This document shows, piece after piece, positions 60,513 through 64,000 of a stretch of DNA of 64,000 bases. The DNA is from Bradyrhizobium cajani (lineage in GTDB: Bacteria; Pseudomonadota; Alphaproteobacteria; Rhizobiales; Xanthobacteraceae): NCBI RefSeq assembly GCF_009759665.1, contig NZ_WQNE01000038.1, positions 1 through 64,000 on the forward strand, written 5' to 3'. The notes under the pieces are model-generated. The model was not told where the DNA came from, ran no database searches, and worked only from the letters and a program-made list of their open reading frames with translations. The position numbers and the translations under genes are program-made. Numbering within the stretch: the first letter of the stretch is position 1; every line of letters begins with the position of its first letter.

Positions 60513-62012
60513 ATGGAAGAGTTGGCCAATCTGTTTCACGGCTTCGCGGTCGCCCTGCAGCCCTACAATATCATGCTGATGATCATCGGCATCACGCTCG
60601 GGGTCATCATCGGCGTGCTGCCGGGGCTCGGTGGCGCCAACGGCGTGGCGATCCTGCTTCCGCTCACTTTCAGCATGCCGCCGACCTCGGCGATCATCAT
60701 GCTGTCCTGCATCTATTGGGGCGCCTTGTTCGGCGGTGCCATCACCTCGATCCTGTTCAACATACCCGGCGAGCCCTGGTCGGTGGCGACCACCTTCGAC
60801 GGCTATCCGATGGCGCAACAGGGCAAACCCGGCGAAGCGCTGACGGCGGCCTTCACCTCCTCCTTCGTGGGCGCGCTGTTTGCCGTCATCATGATCACGC
60901 TGGTTGCGCCCCTGGTCGCCGGCTTTGCGCTGCGATTTGGTCCGGCGGAGAAGTTCGCGGTGTACTTCCTCGCCTTCTGCAGCTTCGTTGGCCTCAGCAA
61001 GGAGCCGCCGTTCAAGACCATCGCGGCGATGATGATGGGCTTTGCCCTCGCGGCGGTTGGCCTCGATTCGATCACGGGACAGTTGCGGCTGACCTTCGGC
61101 GTCACGGAGCTGCTCAATGGATTCGACTTCCTGATCGCCGTGATCGGCCTGTTCGGCATCGGCGAGATCCTGCTGACCATGGAGGAAGGGCTGGCCTTCC
61201 GCGGCGGCAACGCGACCATCAACCTTCGGGTGGTGCTACAGACATGGCGGGAATTGCCCGCCTATTGGATGACCTCGCTGCGCTCCTGCCTGATCGGGTG
61301 CTGGATGGGCGTCACGCCCGCTGGTGCGACGCCGGCATCCTTCATGAGCTACGGCATCGCCAAGCGTCTGGCGCGACGCGGCAACAATTTCGGCAAGGGC
61401 GAGATCGAAGGCGTGATCGCGCCGGAGACGGCCGCACATGCCGCGGGCACCTCGGCGCTGCTGCCGATGCTGTCGCTCGGCGTGCCCGGCTCCCCGACCG
61501 CCGCCGTCCTGCTCGGCGGATTGTTGATCTGGGGCCTGCAGCCCGGCCCCATGCTGTTCGTCGAGCAGAAGGAATTCGTCTGGGGCCTGATCGCCTCGAT
61601 GTATCTCGGCAATCTCGCCGGCCTCATTGTCGTGCTCACCTGCGTGCCGATCTTCGCGGCGATCCTCCGCGTGCCCTTCGGCATCATCGCGCCGCTCATC
61701 CTGGTGCTCTGCGCGATCGGCGCCTATTCGGTGCACAACAGCACCTTCGACGTGATGCTGATGCTGGTGTTCGGCGTGCTCGGCTATCTCCTGAAGAAGT
61801 GCAACTATCCGCTCGCACCGCTGGTGCTCGCCATCGTGCTCGGCGACAAGGCGGAGGAAGCCTTCCGCCAATCGCTGCTGGGATCGCACGGATCGCTCGG
61901 GGTGTTCTTCTCCAACGGCCTCGTCAGCACGATCATGGCGCTCGGCCTGGTCGCCCTGTTCTGGTCCGCGATCCAGGAAGGCTACAGCCGGCTGCGCACG
62001 TCGATGGCGTGA
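60513..62012 (+). CDS. Tripartite transporter large membrane subunit, second system
   Basis: TctA-family permease, 499 residues with about 12 hydrophobic segments. Signatures are GVLPGLGGANGVAILLPLTF near 33 and LLPMLSLGVPGSPTAAVLLGGLLIWG near 315. It completes a second tctCBA set, in order C-B-A like the first. No IclR gene accompanies it, and control by the GntR operator is more likely. Confidence 0.92.
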   Translation: MEELANLFHGFAVALQPYNIMLMIIGITLGVIIGVLPGLGGANGVAILLPLTFSMPPTSAIIMLSCIYWGALFGGAITSILFNIPGEPWSVATTFDGYPMAQQGKPGEALTAAFTSSFVGALFAVIMITLVAPLVAGFALRFGPAEKFAVYFLAFCSFVGLSKEPPFKTIAAMMMGFALAAVGLDSITGQLRLTFGVTELLNGFDFLIAVIGLFGIGEILLTMEEGLAFRGGNATINLRVVLQTWRELPAYWMTSLRSCLIGCWMGVTPAGATPASFMSYGIAKRLARRGNNFGKGEIEGVIAPETAAHAAGTSALLPMLSLGVPGSPTAAVLLGGLLIWGLQPGPMLFVEQKEFVWGLIASMYLGNLAGLIVVLTCVPIFAAILRVPFGIIAPLILVLCAIGAYSVHNSTFDVMLMLVFGVLGYLLKKCNYPLAPLVLAIVLGDKAEEAFRQSLLGSHGSLGVFFSNGLVSTIMALGLVALFWSAIQEGYSRLRTSMA

Positions 62013-62414
62013 GGCCGCGTAATCCCCACCGCTACCGTACCAAACTGTCGCAGGCTGGACTTCTGGAATAAAGAATTCCAGGAATTTGCGGTCACGGCCG
62101 ACCGCGCGCCGGCGTGCGCGAACAGCGCATGAGTGGGAAACTTCCGAGCCTACGCTTTTCCTTGAAGCGCGTTTGCGGCTCCGCCGACTACGTAAAATAT
62201 CTCGTTAAATCAGTTACTTGAACGAGAGATGCCCCTCTTGATGCGGCACGCCGGCAGCAATTCGGGCTTTACAATCCGACTGCCATGGCGCATGTGAACA
62301 AGCCCGCGATATTTCGCCGCACCCTCAGTCCCTCGCTTGAATCTTGGCATAATGAATACCAGGATGCGGGACAGCGCACGCATAAAAATGATCGGCGCCT
62401 TCGGGAGGGTTTTT
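62013..62414. other. Gene-free region ahead of the OxlT-like gene
   Basis: 402 bp without a credible gene. The middle (about 62160-62300) is AT-richer. Operator site E lies near its end, followed by the GGGAGG ribosome site of the antiporter gene at 62402-62407. Confidence 0.7.
62345..62361. promoter_or_regulatory. Operator site E, GntR-type dyad
   Basis: TGGCATAATGAATACCA: outer arms TGGCAT and ATACCA conform to the dyad, while the 5-nt centre differs. It ends 53 bp before the antiporter start codon, close to the spacing at sites B and C. Confidence 0.6.
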
Positions 62415-63704
62415 ATGACAGACATGGTGCAATCAACAGCGGCCCCAAGTGTCGGCCGCGTAAGCGATGCTTATCGCTGGACGCAGTTGGCAGTGGGCGT
62501 CGCCGCGATGGTGATGATTGCCAATTACCAATACGGCTGGACGTTCTTCGTCCCCGACATCCAGAAGAAGTTCGGCTGGGATCGCGCGTCGATCCAGTGG
62601 GCGTTTACTCTCTTTGTTTTGTTCGAGACCTGGCTGGTGCCGGTCGAAGGCTGGTTCGTCGACAAATACGGTCCGCGCATCGTCGTGCTGGTCGGCGGCG
62701 TGCTCTGCGCCATCGGCTGGGCGATCAACGCGCAGGCGACCTCGCTCAACGGCTACTATCTCGGCATGATCATCGCGGGCATCGGCGCCGGCGGCGTCTA
62801 CGGCACCTGCGTCGGCAACGCGCTGAAATGGTTTCCGGACAAGCGCGGTCTTGCCGCAGGCATCACCGCCGCGGGCTTCGGTGCAGGCTCGGCCTTAACC
62901 GTCGCGCCGATCCAGGCCATGATCAAGGACAGCGGTTTCCAGACCACCTTCCTCTATTTCGGCCTGGGCCAGGGCATCATCATCTGCATCCTCGCCTTCT
63001 TCCTGCTCGCGCCGAAAGCGGGCCAGGTGCCGAACGTGGTGGCGAATGCCGCGCTGGTCCAGTCCCGGCGCAACTATCAGCCGACCGAGGTGCTGCGTCA
63101 GCCGATCTTCTGGCTGATGTACTTCATGTTCGTGATCGTCGGCGCCGGCGGCCTGATGGTGACGGCGAACCTGAAGCCGATCGCGGCCGACTGGAAGGTC
63201 GACAACGTGCCGGTCACGCTGATGGCGGTGACGATGACGGCGGTCACCTTCGCAGCGACGATCGACCGCGTGCTCAACGGCCTGACTCGTCCGTTCTTCG
63301 GCTGGATCTCCGACATGATCGGCCGCGAGAACACGATGTTCATCGCGTTCGGCATGGAAGGGTTCGGCATCTGGATGCTCTACCTCTGGGGCCACGATCC
63401 GGTCTGGTTCGTGCTGCTCTCGGGCTTCGTGTTCTTCGCCTGGGGTGAGATCTACTCGCTGTTCCCCTCGACCTGCACCGACACGTTCGGCGCCAAGTTC
63501 GCGACCACCAATGCCGGCCTGCTCTACACCGCAAAGGGCACCGCCGCGCTGCTGGTGCCGGTCGCCAACTACATGCAGCAGTCGTCCGGCACCTGGGACA
63601 GCGTGTTCATCATTGCCGCCGGCGCCAACATCCTGGCTTCGCTGCTGGCGATCCTGTTGCTGAAACCCTGGCGCAAGGTCGTCGTCGCGAAGTCGACTGT
63701 CTGA
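62415..63704 (+). CDS. oxlT: Oxalate:formate antiporter-like MFS transporter
   Basis: Major facilitator protein, 429 residues with 12 hydrophobic segments. The ATG at 62415 follows GGGAGG, and earlier in-frame ATGs overlap operator site E. OxlT-group features are YGWTFFVPDIQKKFGWDRASIQWAFTLFVLFETWLVP, LTRPFFGWISDMIGREN and GLLYTAKGTAALL, whose Lys in the eleventh span corresponds to the substrate-binding Lys of OxlT by my reading. It would exchange oxalate for formate, or import oxalate. A terminator follows. Confidence 0.88.
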   Translation: MTDMVQSTAAPSVGRVSDAYRWTQLAVGVAAMVMIANYQYGWTFFVPDIQKKFGWDRASIQWAFTLFVLFETWLVPVEGWFVDKYGPRIVVLVGGVLCAIGWAINAQATSLNGYYLGMIIAGIGAGGVYGTCVGNALKWFPDKRGLAAGITAAGFGAGSALTVAPIQAMIKDSGFQTTFLYFGLGQGIIICILAFFLLAPKAGQVPNVVANAALVQSRRNYQPTEVLRQPIFWLMYFMFVIVGAGGLMVTANLKPIAADWKVDNVPVTLMAVTMTAVTFAATIDRVLNGLTRPFFGWISDMIGRENTMFIAFGMEGFGIWMLYLWGHDPVWFVLLSGFVFFAWGEIYSLFPSTCTDTFGAKFATTNAGLLYTAKGTAALLVPVANYMQQSSGTWDSVFIIAAGANILASLLAILLLKPWRKVVVAKSTV

Positions 63705-63732
63705 CGCGCTTCACCACGGCTTACACAAACGG

Positions 63733-63766
63733 ACGCCCGGCCTCACGGCCGGGCGTTTTCGTTTTG
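63733..63766 (+). terminator. Rho-independent terminator after the OxlT-like gene
   Basis: ACGCCCGGCC-tcac-GGCCGGGCGT, a perfect 10-bp stem, followed by TTTCGTTTT, about 30 bp past the stop. Confidence 0.92.
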
Positions 63767-63846
63767 CCCGAAGCTCACGGCACGTCCGGAGCTGCCGAGG
63801 GACCACGCATTTTCTTGATCACCGAGCCGAGTTAGGGCTTGCATTC

Positions 63847-63863
63847 TGGAATATGGTATACCA
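63847..63863. promoter_or_regulatory. Operator site D, GntR-type dyad
   Basis: TGGAATATGGTATACCA: one arm mismatch. The surrounding CATTCTGG and TATRCCAA also match site B, so the similarity extends beyond the 17-mer. It lies 101 bp before the partial gene at the window end. Confidence 0.68.
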
Positions 63864-63964
63864 AGTTTCCCATTGTGCCTGCGACGATAAGACACAACAT
63901 TTGCGACATCAGGTCATCTTGGCAGCCGGTGTTGCGACCAATCAGGCGCGTTGGGAGGTTTTTG

Positions 63965-64000
63965 ATGATTTCCAGCACGGACGGCGCCGTCACGGCCGCG
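63965..64000 (+). CDS. Start of a gene cut by the window end
   Basis: Twelve codons (MISSTDGAVTAA) follow a GGGAGG ribosome site 6 nt away, 101 bp after operator site D. The leader GGGAGG-T(n)-GATG resembles that of the OxlT-like gene. The product cannot be identified from so little, but it is probably another member of the same oxalate-linked set. Confidence 0.6.
   Translation, partial: MISSTDGAVTAA

Overview
The window is GC-rich alphaproteobacterial DNA and looks like a Bradyrhizobium chromosome or a close relative. The protein sequences are rhizobial in type. The gaps carry several families of extragenic palindromes, and catabolic operons sit tightly packed with ATGA overlaps, each with its own transporter and regulator. 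This placement rests on recognised protein families, not on a search.

Layout. (1) 117-9510, minus strand: one long sugar operon. It holds a YtfQ-R-T/YjfF-type ABC transporter, a FadR-type GntR regulator, a Gfo/Idh/MocA aldose dehydrogenase, aldose 1-epimerase, an SMP-30 lactonase and a ChvE-type binding protein. Together they would import galactose- or arabinose-type sugars and oxidise them to aldonate. (2) 10059-12784: a fumarylacetoacetase-fold sugar-acid dehydratase (XylX-like), a YeiH transporter and a small membrane protein. (3) 12899-21847: a branched-chain-amino-acid-type ABC transporter (minus), divergent from an acyl-CoA synthetase, a TetR regulator and a flavin monooxygenase of Baeyer-Villiger type (plus). 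A pseudo-palindromic operator candidate lies between them. (4) 21992-30600: alanine dehydrogenase with a divergent Lrp regulator, an Orn/Lys/Arg decarboxylase with a GNAT acetyltransferase, a 2-hydroxyacid dehydrogenase, a split ThDP decarboxylase pair and small proteins. (5) 30714-36352: tartronate-semialdehyde reductase, hydroxypyruvate isomerase and glyoxylate carboligase (the glycerate pathway), then adenine deaminase. (6) 36438-41184: a NYN-domain protein and an IclR-regulated tripartite tricarboxylate transporter. (7) 41328-47727: an ADP-forming acyl-CoA synthetase divergent from gntR-oxc-frc, the oxalate catabolic core. (8) 47780-54790: an AT-richer accessory stretch with a SUKH-like protein, an IS5-type transposase remnant, small charged proteins, a cold-shock protein, a degenerate SGNH hydrolase, a hydrolase-cyclase fusion and a frameshifted hydrolase. 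(9) 54933-57911: a protein of unknown function, an SRPBCC protein and an Hsp70-like protein. (10) 58268-64000: a 45-residue protein, a second tripartite transporter, an OxlT-like antiporter and the start of a further gene.

The main finding is a recurring 17-bp dyad, TGGCAT-N5-ATRCCA. Two copies lie between the acyl-CoA synthetase and gntR. One near-copy precedes each of the 45-residue protein, the second tripartite transporter, the OxlT-like antiporter and the gene cut by the window end. In three cases the site ends 53-56 bp before the start codon. This suggests that the GntR protein beside oxc-frc controls a dispersed oxalate regulon that includes an uncharacterised transporter and a small protein. 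The second finding is a secreted SGNH-family protein in which all signature catalytic residues are replaced while the reading frame stays open.
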